From Candidatus Omnitrophota bacterium (GTDB lineage Bacteria > Ratteibacteria > UBA8468 > B48-G9 > DTJG01): DNA of 48,206 nucleotides. The stretch covers positions 1 to 48,206 of the forward strand of contig JAMDAS010000005.1 of assembly GCA_023484085.1 (NCBI GenBank). Reading direction: 5' to 3'. The first letter of the stretch is position 1; every line of letters begins with the position of its first letter. Position numbers and translations under genes: made by a program. Below are positions 20,895 through 31,440 of this stretch, one piece after another. Below the pieces are notes generated by a model. It did not search any database and was not told where the DNA came from. It saw nothing but the letters and a program-made list of their open reading frames with translations.

Positions 20895-23800
20895 TTAGCC
20901 ATTTACTCTGCGTCTTTTCAGAAGCACTAAAATAATGGATAGTTCTATTGCCAGAGGCCCTACAGGAGTTCCGCCGCCACCACCGCCACCACCACTTGAA
21001 GTTGATGGAACATAGACCTGGTACGTTGCAGGATTTATAGAAGGACTTGAACCATAATCGTTATAGGCATAAACCTCATAGGTATACGTTCCAGCCGAAG
21101 GAGTATCTGTAAATAAAGTCTGGCCTGATGTAGTTGTCCCCACAAGAACATAGGAACTTGGGTTAGCCGGAGTTGTAGTCCTGTAAACCTCAAATCCTTT
21201 CAATGCCGCACCATTTGATGGATAGTTCCATACAAGATAAACAGCATTATTTGAACCAACAGCGGCACTTAAATTTGTTGGATTGGAAGGCAGGTCAGCA
21301 GACGTTAATGGACTTAAAACGTGCGTAGTCCCGTCTGAAAGGCTTGCAATTATATCAATAATTCCATCGTTATCAAGGTCTGACACAATAACATTTTGAG
21401 GGGCTGCAGTAAAGGTATAGGAATAAACTGAAGCAAGATTATTATCCAGAACCTTTATGGTATCCCCTGAAGAAATAATCAGGTCGTTCCCGCCACTGGT
21501 CCCTGCAAACCTACAGATAGCCCAGAGTGTTCCGATATTTTGAGAAGGGGTGATTACATTGGTACCATTCCTGACATCAATACCATATAAATTCCCGCTG
21601 TCATCAGTAAATACAAAGTCCCTGATTCCGCCTCCGGTCATGTCTGCAATGGCAGCACTTATGTTCTGGTTTGTTAAAGGAGTATAAGAAGCACTTTGCC
21701 ATGTGTTAAGTATTTGTCCATTTGCCGGATTTATCAAATAGACTATAAGAGGGCCTGGACTTGAAGCCGTTGAAGTCCTTACTGCAACTATTTCATCAAA
21801 TCCGGTCCCGTAAATATCAGAAACATAAGGCGTTATTTTCCCATGAACTCCAGAAAAGGTAGTCGTCCATAAGGTTTGTCCTGTCTGTACATCCACAGCA
21901 GTAAGCTGACAATTACCTGTATCAAAATAACCGCCCGCAAGAGCCTCTATTTTACCATCACTTCTCACATCAAATACAATTTTGGACGGGGCAATCTGCC
22001 TGTTCAACTGAGTTTCCCAGACAATAGTATCCGCAGGTGCAAAATCCGTTACGTACATTGTATCAAAACCTGTTGTTCCATTACTGCCTGCGAAGAACAT
22101 AACTCCCGCGGCAACCCTTGTCTGCCATTGCGTACCTGAAGGAGCAGAAGCATCAGTGACAACAGGATTGATTGCCTTTCCCTGACTGTTATAAATGTCA
22201 GCAACATTTGCACCTGTTCCCGAAAGAAAAACCTGAATATTACTATCAAGTGTTGCGCTATCAGCAAGGGAAAGAGAGAAAGACGTTGATATTGGACTCC
22301 ATTGTTCATTAGCATAAGATTGCGTAGATGAATTATATTTATAGGCATATAAATTATTTCCATTTGTCATCAGTAAATCAAGGACTCCATTACCATTAAT
22401 ATCAGATGTCAGCATCTGGGGTGCAGAATTACCGAATGAATATCTGTCAACAAGAAATGCACCACTTAAAACCGACTGGGTGGAAGTAAATGGATAATAT
22501 CTTGAATTCCCAAGGTCATAATCAATCCTTGACCATCCATCAATAAGTATAAAATTCTGGTTTATCTGGGATGCCTGGAGCCCATTATAGGTTTTGAATA
22601 ATGGAACTGAATTCTGGACAAGAGGTATAATTTTATACATACCTGCCTGGGATAGATTATTGAATTGGTATGCCCCGGTGGAATCTGTCTGTGTCATCTG
22701 CGTTTCATTTGTTGAATCATCAGAAAGCAGTATTTTCACGTTTGTCTGCGGAGTACCATAATAATTCAGGATTGTTCCGCTTATGGACATGTTTGTATTT
22801 ATAAGAGTTTCTACTGGTGTTTCCGTATTACCCGCATCATCCACTGACATTGCATAGATTGTGGTTGTATTTGGCGGAATGCTAACATTATTACCGGGAG
22901 TATAAGTGTTCCATCTGAGATTATCAAAAGAATATGAGGTCGTGGCAACACCTGATAGATTATCAGTTGCTGATAATGTAAATGTGTTATTGGGATAGTT
23001 AACATTTATTACAGTAACAGGCGGAGTAACATCCACTTTTATCGGATTCCCTGAATAAGTAGTTGTAAAACTGCCATTGCCTAAATAATCAAAATCATAA
23101 CTTTCAATATTTATATTCGTCCCTTCTTTTATTGAAATTTGAACAGGATTAGGACTAAGTGATGTGTTCCATGTGGTTCCATCATCAAGGCTATATGCCG
23201 CTCCTTGTGTTCCAGCTCCTGTATCTGCCCCGGGAGTTATTGTTGCCGTGGGTGCAGGAGCCTTATACCAACCATTGTTCCCTGTGGGAGCGCCAGGACT
23301 TAATGAAATCGTTGGAGCAGACGGCGGTGTATTATCAATGGTAAATGTTAGTTGTTTATGGGGAGATTCAGTATTCCCTGCGCCATCTTCAGCATAAGCC
23401 CATATAGAGGTATCAGCAACACCAACAGTAAATGGTGTGGAATAGATTGTTGTAGGATTATCAGTATCTAGATTATACTTTGGATATCCTGACGCTATAC
23501 CAGAAGAAACGCCAGTTACAGAATCCGGCGGGTCTACAGAGGTAATCTTAAAATAAGTAGGATTTTTATTGACAGATGACGTTACATACAGGGTTGAACC
23601 GCTTTGATAAGATGGGCCTTTTGAAACTGATATTGTTGTCACTGGCGGTGTTGTATCACCAGAACTCAGGTTATATAAATTATGTGGTATTTCAACATCA
23701 CCACCAGTATCATCAGCCCAGTATTCAATACTTTTTATTCCTAAGCCACTCGGGTTTGTTTGGGTAGGCAGCTGAAATGTCGTTGATGAACCATTAAATA

Positions 23801-26800
23801 TATTTATGGGACTTTGAGTGCCATCTGAATAATGATAAATCCAGTATAAATGTGCCACAGTAAGACCTTGATTGGGGTCTGTAGCAGAAAGAGTAAACAC
23901 ACCCTTACTCACAGTAAGTGTAGAAATAGGGGGGAAAGAAAAGTAATATGTTTTTGTATTTGTAAGATACTCATCCGTAGTTCCAGCGTCTCCTACCCCG
24001 GCAGAATCTCCAAATGAAATACTGGAGCCTGAAGGAGTTGAAGCAGAAGAAAGTATAACAGCCTGTACACTATTTCCGGGTGAGCCTGTGATTGGATTAT
24101 TTGCTCTAAGAACTATAAAGAAATTATTTATCCCTGTGTTAACATTCGGCAAAATAGTATTGGGATTATTGGTTGCAAAATTAAACTGAACCTGGTACTG
24201 GCCTGGACCAATCGTGGTAAGAATAGCGGATAAAGGAGTACAGGCAGTATCAGTACTCTGCCATGAGGTTTCACCTGTTGTGTTTTCATAAAGAGCCACA
24301 CCGCTTGTTAAAGAATTTGTTGATAACGCGGCAAGGTTTGCCCCACTGCCGCCAGGTCCAAACAGGTTTGTTCCATTAAGGTAAACATTTAGCTGGGTAA
24401 TACGGGTATCATTAGAAGTGGTATCATTTATGTATGTTCTTATACCTATTACCGGAAGAGTGCTTCCAGCGGAAATATATGTTTCAGGCTGACTTAAATC
24501 AGTAAGGTATACAGGTATATTTGCAGTAAGGGTATTGGTTGTCAGGTTAGTATTTGCAGAAGAATAACCTGATGAAAAATTTATATCATTGGATGGCAGA
24601 CTAAAACTAAACTGGTCTCTATAGTTTATAGAAGTACCTGTTTTAAAGGCAATCCAATAATCCGGGTTTCCACTGATGTTAGATGTGGGTAATGTGTTAG
24701 GGGTGGCAAGAGTTATATCTGTATAATATCCTAATTTGTTCCTGCCCCTGCCTATGAAATAGACATCATCCCCGGGAACAAATGCCCCTCCATTGTATGT
24801 ATTGTCATAATATGCAAACCCGTATAAACTTCCTGTAACCAAAATACCATAAGTACCATTTAAAGGAGCAGTACCTGCAAGTAATTCATCCGTACCCTGT
24901 TTGTACGTCCCATCACCATCACTATCTATCCATAATGCATCCTGACTTGTTCCTCCTGAAAACCATACACTGTTTCCATCAGCATCATACCAGTAAACAT
25001 GGTCGGTTGATTGGAAAAATGTCAGGTTGGTATCCTTTGCTATTAAATCATGGGGCATTGTTGGTCCAAGAACAGTTCCAGGGGGACCTACTGGTGGCGT
25101 TAGCCCCAACCAGCTATAAGTATAGTCATCCTGCCATAAAGATACTGTGGATGGTAAAAATGTATCTGCTGAAGGATTAAATACACCGCTTCCTGTAGTA
25201 TCTTCCCAGAGTGTAATTCCACTCTGATTATTTGTTTGTAAAGGCATTAAGTCAGACTCTGGAGTTACATTATCTGATTCAGGATTAAAATAGACCTGAA
25301 AGCTGTTAAGTTTGTTTACTCCACTTGCATCATATACGTTTATTCCTATTGCAGGTACCCATGTACTTTGCGCATCAACTTTTTCACCAGATATGGTAGC
25401 ATCAGTGAAAATCGGCGTGCTTACTGATGAGTCTGTAAGCTCGTAGGTTAATACTCTTTTAAAGGTTGTACTTAAGGAATACCCTGTTGCTGAATCTGTC
25501 AGACTTTTTAAATAAGTCGGGTCTAATGGATTATTATCAATAAAATGAAATGTTCTGTCTATCCCTGTATCTATACCTGCATCTTCCTGCAAGCTTCCCC
25601 ATACAAGGATTCTGAAATTATCACCAGGCTGCATATAAGAGGTTGGCTTGATAACCAGGAAATAATCAGGACCTGCATTTGAACCTGTATCCGTAGTAGG
25701 AATATTCCCAACAGAATTCGGGTCGAGATGAAGAATAATCCTGTGCCAGTTTGGTGGGTCAGTAGGACTACTGGCTAATTCAACAGCATCTGCCGGATTT
25801 GTACTTGAAAACAGCACCCTTGTATCAACAGCCGTGCTAAAAATACCAGGCATTGATGGGTTAGATTTATAAAGGGCAATGCCTGTGCCGCCATTCGGGT
25901 CATTGGGATTGCCGTTAACATTGACAAATTTTGAATAATCAAATGTGGGATGTAGCGGGTCATCTATAATAAGGAACGAAAACTGGTCAAATGAAATATC
26001 TTGCCCTTGAGGCGCTACCAGGTCAAGACCAACAACAGCAGTTTGCTGATAAGAATTAACTGTCTGGCCTGGTTGTGTAAGGTTGGTAAAGAAGCAGGGC
26101 ACATCAGCACCGGCAAGATTATTATTTATAATAGGCCAGTTAAAACTTAGCTTTGGACTGCCAAAGGTATTTGCATAGGGGCCAGTATGAAACTGCATAT
26201 CCCATGATGGAATACCATTGTTAACACCTGTATCAATATGAACAGTATCACCAGGTAAAGCATCAGGATTGTTATGAGTCAATCCAATAGCGGCTTTTAT
26301 ATGGTTATCAAAATCAATTCCTCTTTCATAAGGATTGGTTGAATATGTTGAAGATGAAATACCTCTTCCTCTTACACAGACAAAAAGGTCATATCCGCGG
26401 GCAGTTCCTGTATTATTATCAAAAAAATCATTATTATTCATGGGAATTGCCACTGCAGGCTTTAAAACCACATAATACCGCTTATCTTTTGGAAGGGGAT
26501 TTGCAGGGTCATCATTCTGTGGGCTCCAGACAGTTCCATCTGAGTTATACCATTCAAGACTGGAAGTAGAAAGAGTGATATGGGAATCTCCAGAGGTTTC
26601 ATCTATAACGCTTAAACCCTGTTCAAGGTTTGCTTCAGATACATTACGCGGGTCAAACACACCTACATTCCCACTGGTCTTGCTGTCCATCCATAAGCTA
26701 ACGCCTGAATTTGCGCCTGTGGTAAGAGTAGCCAATTTATTGGGTGTAAAACTCCCATCATCGCTATAAAACCATACCCTTACCTGCTGTAAAGCATCTT

Positions 26801-28508
26801 TTGCCACACCTGTTCCATCATCCATATTTATTGAAAAAATAGGGGTGGGGAATCCACCTGCTTCAGGTGGTTCATCCCGTCCATCAATTAAATTCTTATT
26901 CAGACTTTCCTGCGGAAATGGTTCAACATCAAGAACTGTATTTACTGCTTTAAATAAAACAGAATCAGCATACACAGCATCTCCCGGATGTAATGTTGGA
27001 GGATTTGGTTTCCAGTTATAAGGAAAAGTATCACTATAAAAACTTAAACTTTTTGTCGGTTTTGTTTTTAGGGATAATTTGAATTTTGTTCCATAAATAG
27101 GCGTTTGTGTAGTTCCTGACCAGTCTGGTTTTGGACAAATCACAATAAAATAATTATCAAGTCCTGAGCCATAATTGTTTACTGTTGAATCAAGAGGCGC
27201 GGATGGAGGAGTAAATTGAAGTGTAGCAGTCCATTCATTAGGATAACCGCCGACCGGTGCAATTGGAATATTTGGAGTACCACCGAGAACAATAGGATTA
27301 GAAGGTGTTATCATCTGGTCTTTTGTCGGGTCAAAAATACCTGTGTGCGCAGTATCATACCATAAACTTACATTTGGATATGTGGCATTTATATTATCTG
27401 CAAGGTCTCTTGTCGGGTCAAAAACCGAGCCATCATTATTTGGAAAGGAATCTATTGTAACAAGAATCTGGGTAATATAGTCTGTTTTTCCATATTGAGT
27501 AGTACGTGCCTCACCTGCAAGGTTTAAACCAATAACAGGATAAGCAATATCCATTCCCATTACTTCTGGTTCAGTTTCCTTATTCCATACCCCGAATTGC
27601 CCGTTAAAATATGAAGCATCCGGATAATATTGTCCGCTTGCTCTCATCAAAGTGATAGGACCATAAGTATAATAATGTGTACTATCATATCCATTTGGCT
27701 CATATCCATTTGGTGGAACAGATGAGAATTGAGGCAGGGGATTATTAATACTATCCCCTCCGGGATAGGCATTTCCAGTTAGTGGAGTCAGAGTAGCAGG
27801 ATACACATCAGTAGCCAGGGGAGTAAGGTCAGTAATTTTTGCCTCACAGGTAGAATTGCCTGAAGGAGAATTAACTACGGGTGAAAAAGAAGGTCCAAAA
27901 GGCTGATAATATGTCCTGCCAGAAACTGTAGCAGAATTATATGCAACTGAAACTGTTGAACCATTGGTTATTGTATTTGAAGTCTGGATAACTACAAAAA
28001 ACGTTCCGGTCCAGATTGTATCAGTTCCCGGCGGCGGATTGGTATCTGTCAAGCCTGAACTAAGATTAATAGTAACTGGAGTATCATTTCCATCTCCAGA
28101 AACTGTAAGATACCCAAGCTCTATATTGCTTCCATCAAATGTCCCGGTCCCGGGATTTATAGTACTATCACCATAAATTGATACTCTTTGAATAAAACCA
28201 GTAGCAGGTGGAGGGGGATTACCAGTACTGGTCATATACAGTGTCAAAGCCACCTGAGTCAAATTTGCAGAAGAAAGTCCTGTATCACTTGTGCAGGTAA
28301 CCGCAAGTTGCAGAACAGGCGTTGGAGAACTGTTTGGCAAAATACCCTGATTTGTATCTACTATATTTGTTGCTGTAACAGAAACGGTTTGGACATTGGC
28401 ATGTAAAAGAGCGGGGAGGAAAAACAGAGAAAGAAAAAATATGCATTGCCAGGATTTAATCTTAAACCTTAAAAATTGTAATTGATGCAGTTCCAATTTA
28501 TTTTTCAT
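20895..28508 (-). CDS. Giant modular secreted surface protein with C-terminal anchor
   Basis: A 2537-residue exported protein. An extended signal peptide (cleavage near residue 38, ALLHA) is followed by about 1400 residues of repeated roughly 200-residue modules. Each has an LWxD...FDP segment and ends in a strand like YFIVICPKP, YYVVLKPAV, YFLVIKPTS, YWIAFKTGT or FFIVLRANN. Next come Ig-like repeats with DNTPPSAPTI and YAEDGAGNTES (OmpL47-like), a carboxypeptidase-type regulatory domain (SISGTILNYYGTPQTNVKI), a beta-propeller with DLDNDGIIDIIASL, and one fibronectin III domain. The tail is eight Gly, a hydrophobic segment (LAIELSIILVLL) and KRRR, a sorting or anchoring signal. Enzymatic residues were not seen; adhesion or surface layer is likely. 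Confidence 0.88.
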   Translation of the reverse strand: MKNKLELHQLQFLRFKIKSWQCIFFLSLFFLPALLHANVQTVSVTATNIVDTNQGILPNSSPTPVLQLAVTCTSDTGLSSANLTQVALTLYMTSTGNPPPPATGFIQRVSIYGDSTINPGTGTFDGSNIELGYLTVSGDGNDTPVTINLSSGLTDTNPPPGTDTIWTGTFFVVIQTSNTITNGSTVSVAYNSATVSGRTYYQPFGPSFSPVVNSPSGNSTCEAKITDLTPLATDVYPATLTPLTGNAYPGGDSINNPLPQFSSVPPNGYEPNGYDSTHYYTYGPITLMRASGQYYPDASYFNGQFGVWNKETEPEVMGMDIAYPVIGLNLAGEARTTQYGKTDYITQILVTIDSFPNNDGSVFDPTRDLADNINATYPNVSLWYDTAHTGIFDPTKDQMITPSNPIVLGGTPNIPIAPVGGYPNEWTATLQFTPPSAPLDSTVNNYGSGLDNYFIVICPKPDWSGTTQTPIYGTKFKLSLKTKPTKSLSFYSDTFPYNWKPNPPTLHPGDAVYADSVLFKAVNTVLDVEPFPQESLNKNLIDGRDEPPEAGGFPTPIFSINMDDGTGVAKDALQQVRVWFYSDDGSFTPNKLATLTTGANSGVSLWMDSKTSGNVGVFDPRNVSEANLEQGLSVIDETSGDSHITLSTSSLEWYNSDGTVWSPQNDDPANPLPKDKRYYVVLKPAVAIPMNNNDFFDNNTGTARGYDLFVCVRGRGISSSTYSTNPYERGIDFDNHIKAAIGLTHNNPDALPGDTVHIDTGVNNGIPSWDMQFHTGPYANTFGSPKLSFNWPIINNNLAGADVPCFFTNLTQPGQTVNSYQQTAVVGLDLVAPQGQDISFDQFSFLIIDDPLHPTFDYSKFVNVNGNPNDPNGGTGIALYKSNPSMPGIFSTAVDTRVLFSSTNPADAVELASSPTDPPNWHRIILHLDPNSVGNIPTTDTGSNAGPDYFLVIKPTSYMQPGDNFRILVWGSLQEDAGIDTGIDRTFHFIDNNPLDPTYLKSLTDSATGYSLSTTFKRVLTYELTDSSVSTPIFTDATISGEKVDAQSTWVPAIGINVYDASGVNKLNSFQVYFNPESDNVTPESDLMPLQTNNQSGITLWEDTTGSGVFNPSADTFLPSTVSLWQDDYTYSWLGLTPPVGPPGTVLGPTMPHDLIAKDTNLTFFQSTDHVYWYDADGNSVWFSGGTSQDALWIDSDGDGTYKQGTDELLAGTAPLNGTYGILVTGSLYGFAYYDNTYNGGAFVPGDDVYFIGRGRNKLGYYTDITLATPNTLPTSNISGNPDYWIAFKTGTSINYRDQFSFSLPSNDINFSSGYSSANTNLTTNTLTANIPVYLTDLSQPETYISAGSTLPVIGIRTYINDTTSNDTRITQLNVYLNGTNLFGPGGSGANLAALSTNSLTSGVALYENTTGETSWQSTDTACTPLSAILTTIGPGQYQVQFNFATNNPNTILPNVNTGINNFFIVLRANNPITGSPGNSVQAVILSSASTPSGSSISFGDSAGVGDAGTTDEYLTNTKTYYFSFPPISTLTVSKGVFTLSATDPNQGLTVAHLYWIYHYSDGTQSPINIFNGSSTTFQLPTQTNPSGLGIKSIEYWADDTGGDVEIPHNLYNLSSGDTTPPVTTISVSKGPSYQSGSTLYVTSSVNKNPTYFKITSVDPPDSVTGVSSGIASGYPKYNLDTDNPTTIYSTPFTVGVADTSIWAYAEDGAGNTESPHKQLTFTIDNTPPSAPTISLSPGAPTGNNGWYKAPAPTATITPGADTGAGTQGAAYSLDDGTTWNTSLSPNPVQISIKEGTNINIESYDFDYLGNGSFTTTYSGNPIKVDVTPPVTVINVNYPNNTFTLSATDNLSGVATTSYSFDNLRWNTYTPGNNVSIPPNTTTIYAMSVDDAGNTETPVETLINTNMSISGTILNYYGTPQTNVKILLSDDSTNETQMTQTDSTGAYQFNNLSQAGMYKIIPLVQNSVPLFKTYNGLQASQINQNFILIDGWSRIDYDLGNSRYYPFTSTQSVLSGAFLVDRYSFGNSAPQMLTSDINGNGVLDLLMTNGNNLYAYKYNSSTQSYANEQWSPISTSFSLSLADSATLDSNIQVFLSGTGANVADIYNSQGKAINPVVTDASAPSGTQWQTRVAAGVMFFAGSNGTTGFDTMYVTDFAPADTIVWETQLNRQIAPSKIVFDVRSDGKIEALAGGYFDTGNCQLTAVDVQTGQTLWTTTFSGVHGKITPYVSDIYGTGFDEIVAVRTSTASSPGPLIVYLINPANGQILNTWQSASYTPLTNQNISAAIADMTGGGIRDFVFTDDSGNLYGIDVRNGTNVITPSQNIGTLWAICRFAGTSGGNDLIISSGDTIKVLDNNLASVYSYTFTAAPQNVIVSDLDNDGIIDIIASLSDGTTHVLSPLTSADLPSNPTNLSAAVGSNNAVYLVWNYPSNGAALKGFEVYRTTTPANPSSYVLVGTTTSGQTLFTDTPSAGTYTYEVYAYNDYGSSPSINPATYQVYVPSTSSGGGGGGGGTPVGPLAIELSIILVLLKRRRVNG

Positions 28509-28600
28509 GAGTCTTTAAAATAATCACAACTATTATTATATATACCTATATTATGAATTATTATAAGAAATTATTTCATGGATGTCAAAAATTTTTGTTT

Positions 28601-28621
28601 GGTTGATATTTCTCCATTATT
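28601..28621 (+). repeat. 21 bp direct repeat, right copy
   Basis: Identical to 20009-20029. Here it overlaps the stop codon of mtaB (28617-28619) and the first bases after it, while the left copy encodes the end of the AbiEii toxin. The interval 28509-28600 shows AT-rich promoter-like sequence (TATATAATAATAG on the minus strand) for the giant gene. Confidence 0.7.
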
Positions 28622-29795
28622 GGATATTGTGAAAACTAATTTGGACATTTACAATTTTATTATGTAGGTCTTTGCTGCTTTTGAAAATAACAGGCAGGTA
28701 ATTTTTTGTGTGGCCAAACCAGTAGCCGCCTTTTTTCTCTTCTATTAAAACATCAAATTCCCTGTTTAAAAATTGATTTTTAACTTCCATTGATACTTTT
28801 TCTGATATTTCTTTTGCTGTTTTTGCCCTTTCTTTTTTTATTTTTTCCGGGACCTGCCAGGGGAATGAAAAAGCAGGTGTTCTTTCTCTCGGACTGAATG
28901 GAAATATATGGACCTTTAAAAAACCAATTTGTTTTATTATATCCAGGGTTTCTAAAAAATCCTTATCTGTTTCACCGGGAAATCCAACCATTATGTCTGT
29001 TGTAAACGTAACATCCGGAAAAAGGGTTTTTATTTTTTCAGTTTTATCAATATAATCCTGTATTTTATATCTTCTTGCCATTTTATGCAGGACGTTATCT
29101 GAACCGCTCTGAAGCGGAATATGAAATGAGGGACAGAATTTTTCACTCTCAGATAGCATCTTCAGAATACTGTCTGACAGGTGTAAGAGTTCAATAGAGC
29201 TGATTCTCAGTCTCCGGAGTTCCCTGATTTTAAAAATATGAGCCAGAAGGTGTGATAAATCAGTATCTGTATCCTTTCCATATCTTCCAAGGTTTGTTCC
29301 TGTAAGAACAATTTCTTTGCAGCCATTGTTTGTAATATTTTTAATTTCATCAATTATTTCAGCAGAATTTCTGCTTTTTATTTTTCCTCTGGTATACGGA
29401 ACTATACAGTATGTACAAAAGTTTTCACAGCCATCTTCAATTTTTATAAAAGTTCTTGTGTGGGATGAAAATCTGCTTATGGAATGAATCTTTGAATGAA
29501 AATAATTATCCATGAGAAAATTTTTGGAAAAAATGGTTATGTCAGGAAACAAGTCTGTGAATTTATCTGTGAAACATCCAGTTAACCATACTTTTCTGCC
29601 TTCTTTGGAAATTTTAGTTATAAGATGTTTTATTTCTTTTTCTGCATTGGCTGTTACACAGCAGCTGTTGATGAGGGCAGTTTCAAAGTCATTATCTGCT
29701 GTAACAGTCCATCCATTGGCTTCAAGATTTTCTTTAAGCAATTGCCCGTCATACTGGTTTGTCTTGCATCCAAAGGTAAATATTTTTATTTTCAT
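28617..29795 (-). CDS. mtaB: tRNA t6A37 methylthiotransferase MtaB
   Basis: A 392-residue methylthiotransferase that adds a methylthio group to N6-threonylcarbamoyladenosine-37 of tRNA. The N-terminal UPF0004 domain has three cluster cysteines (FGCKTNQYDG, INSCCVTANAE, LTGCFTD). The radical SAM motif is GCENFCTYCIVPYTRGKIKSR (about 142-162), with LTGTNLGRYG after it. The C-terminal TRAM-like region is short (about 60 residues). GCKxNQYD and the absence of MiaB-specific features favour MtaB over MiaB or RimO. It is third in the nadC-tatD-mtaB run; 17 bp separate it from tatD. Confidence 0.88.
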   Translation of the reverse strand: MKIKIFTFGCKTNQYDGQLLKENLEANGWTVTADNDFETALINSCCVTANAEKEIKHLITKISKEGRKVWLTGCFTDKFTDLFPDITIFSKNFLMDNYFHSKIHSISRFSSHTRTFIKIEDGCENFCTYCIVPYTRGKIKSRNSAEIIDEIKNITNNGCKEIVLTGTNLGRYGKDTDTDLSHLLAHIFKIRELRRLRISSIELLHLSDSILKMLSESEKFCPSFHIPLQSGSDNVLHKMARRYKIQDYIDKTEKIKTLFPDVTFTTDIMVGFPGETDKDFLETLDIIKQIGFLKVHIFPFSPRERTPAFSFPWQVPEKIKKERAKTAKEISEKVSMEVKNQFLNREFDVLIEEKKGGYWFGHTKNYLPVIFKSSKDLHNKIVNVQISFHNIQ

Positions 29796-29811
29796 AATAT
29801 AATATCCAAAG

Positions 29812-30573
29812 TTATCTTTTAAAAAAGGTCAGGGAATTCCGGAATATTATATCTTCAATCTTTTCTTTGTCCATTTGTTTTATCTGTGCGATTTTTTCAA
29901 GAATAAATCGCACATAAGAGGGCTCATTTCTTTTTCCCCTGAAAGGAACAGGCGCAAGAAATGGAGCGTCTGTTTCAATGAATATTCTGTCTAAGGGTGC
30001 TATTTTTACGAGATTGTGGACGTTTGATGCTTTTGGAAATGTAACGATACCTGTAAAAGAAATATAAAATCCTTTTTTCATGCACCAGCCAAGCATTTCT
30101 TCATCTCCTGAAAAGCAATGAAAAACAATCTTTTCAGGTAATTTCCTGTTTTCCAGAATTTCTTTTATTTCTTGTTCTGCCTCTCTCTGGTGAATAACCA
30201 AAGGGAGTTTATGTTTTTCTGCGAGCTCAATCTGATATGTAAAAAACTCTCTTTGCTTTTTTTCAAATTTTCTTGAATAATGGAAGTCAAGGCCTACTTC
30301 ACCAATACCTGCAATTTTTGGATTTTTTGCTATTTCATCTATTTTTTCTATGTCATTTATACTTATATTTTCTACATCTGTGGGATGAATGCCTGCAGTG
30401 GCAAATATAAAATCGTGTTTTTGGGAGATTTCAATGGATTTTACAGATGAAGAAACAGAGGTTCCAATATTGATAATATACCTGATATTTTCTTTTTGAG
30501 CTCTTTCTATGGTTTCCTGTCTGTCTTTTTCAAAATCAGGAAAATCAAGATGACAATGTGTATCAATTAACAT
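29812..30573 (-). CDS. tatD: TatD-family metal-dependent hydrolase/DNase
   Basis: A 253-residue TIM-barrel hydrolase. Metal ligands are visible in order: DTHCHLDFPDF (His6, His8), GEVGLDFHYS (Glu), VIHQREAEQE (His), FHCFSGDEE (His) and ETDAPFLAP (Asp). These are the TatD signatures. Members remove nucleotides from DNA ends or act in RNA turnover. It overlaps the end of nadC by 7 bp, so translation is coupled. Full length. Confidence 0.95.
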   Translation of the reverse strand: MLIDTHCHLDFPDFEKDRQETIERAQKENIRYIINIGTSVSSSVKSIEISQKHDFIFATAGIHPTDVENISINDIEKIDEIAKNPKIAGIGEVGLDFHYSRKFEKKQREFFTYQIELAEKHKLPLVIHQREAEQEIKEILENRKLPEKIVFHCFSGDEEMLGWCMKKGFYISFTGIVTFPKASNVHNLVKIAPLDRIFIETDAPFLAPVPFRGKRNEPSYVRFILEKIAQIKQMDKEKIEDIIFRNSLTFFKR

Positions 30574-31424
30574 TTTTTAATTTCAAGGCTGAAGTCAATG
30601 GCTGGCGCAGAGTTTGTTATTGCCCCTGAAGAAATCCAGTCAATCGGAAGATTGATAAATTTTTTGATATTTTTCAGATTTATCCCGCCTGAAATTTCAA
30701 TGATTGGTTTTTTGCCTGTAATGCTGTTGATAAATTTTTTGATTTCTTCGGGTCCGGTATTATCAAACATAATAATGTCAGCACCCGCTTTATATGCTGC
30801 CATTGCCTCATTATAACTTTCAGTTTCTGTTTCAATTTTTATGCCTTTTGTGTTTTTTTTTGCCATCTCTGTTAATTGGTTTATTGCATCAATTCTTGTC
30901 GTTTTATTCTTTTGCATCCATGCATTGATATGGTTGTCTTTGAGCAGGACCAGTTCATCCATCTTCATCCTGTGGTTTTTACCGCCGCCAAGTCTTACCC
31001 CATATTTTTCAAAATACCGCAAGCCTGGCAGCGTTTTCCTGGTATCAAGTATTGAAATTTTCCCTTTTGTTTTTTTTACAAACCGGCTTGTGAGTGTTGC
31101 AATTCCTGATATATGGGAAAGAAGATTAAGGCTTATTCTTTCTCCTTTAAGAATGGATTTTATATGTCCGATCATCTTCCCGACAACCTGGTTTTTTTTA
31201 AATTCTTTTCCTTCTTCCAGAAAATCATGAAATTTTATGTTCCTATCTATCTGCTTGTAAATTTCTTTTAAAAAAATACCACCTGCAAGAATTCCTTTTT
31301 CTTTAGCAATAATAACAATCTCTACGGAAAAATCCTCAGGGAAAATACTCTCTGAGGTTATATCACCCTTCCCAACGTCTTCATTTATAAAACTCTTTAA
31401 GGATTTTAGGTATTTGTTTTCCAT
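30567..31424 (-). CDS. nadC: Nicotinate-nucleotide pyrophosphorylase (quinolinate PRTase)
   Basis: A 285-residue enzyme of NAD synthesis: quinolinate and PRPP give nicotinate mononucleotide. The family start INEDVGKGDITSES is seen, then AKEKGILAGG, ISLNLLSHISGIATLT, the PRPP-binding DTRKTLPGLRYFEKYGVRLGGG and KNHRMKMDELVLLKDNH. The C-terminus has IEISGGINLKNIKKF and WISSGAITNSAPAIDFSLEI. Full length. No ribosome site is visible before ATG 31424, which lies 16 bp after a strong terminator, so expression may depend on readthrough or a weak start signal. First gene of nadC-tatD-mtaB. Confidence 0.96.
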   Translation of the reverse strand: MENKYLKSLKSFINEDVGKGDITSESIFPEDFSVEIVIIAKEKGILAGGIFLKEIYKQIDRNIKFHDFLEEGKEFKKNQVVGKMIGHIKSILKGERISLNLLSHISGIATLTSRFVKKTKGKISILDTRKTLPGLRYFEKYGVRLGGGKNHRMKMDELVLLKDNHINAWMQKNKTTRIDAINQLTEMAKKNTKGIKIETETESYNEAMAAYKAGADIIMFDNTGPEEIKKFINSITGKKPIIEISGGINLKNIKKFINLPIDWISSGAITNSAPAIDFSLEIKKC

Positions 31425-31440
31425 TTATAAAGATAAATAA

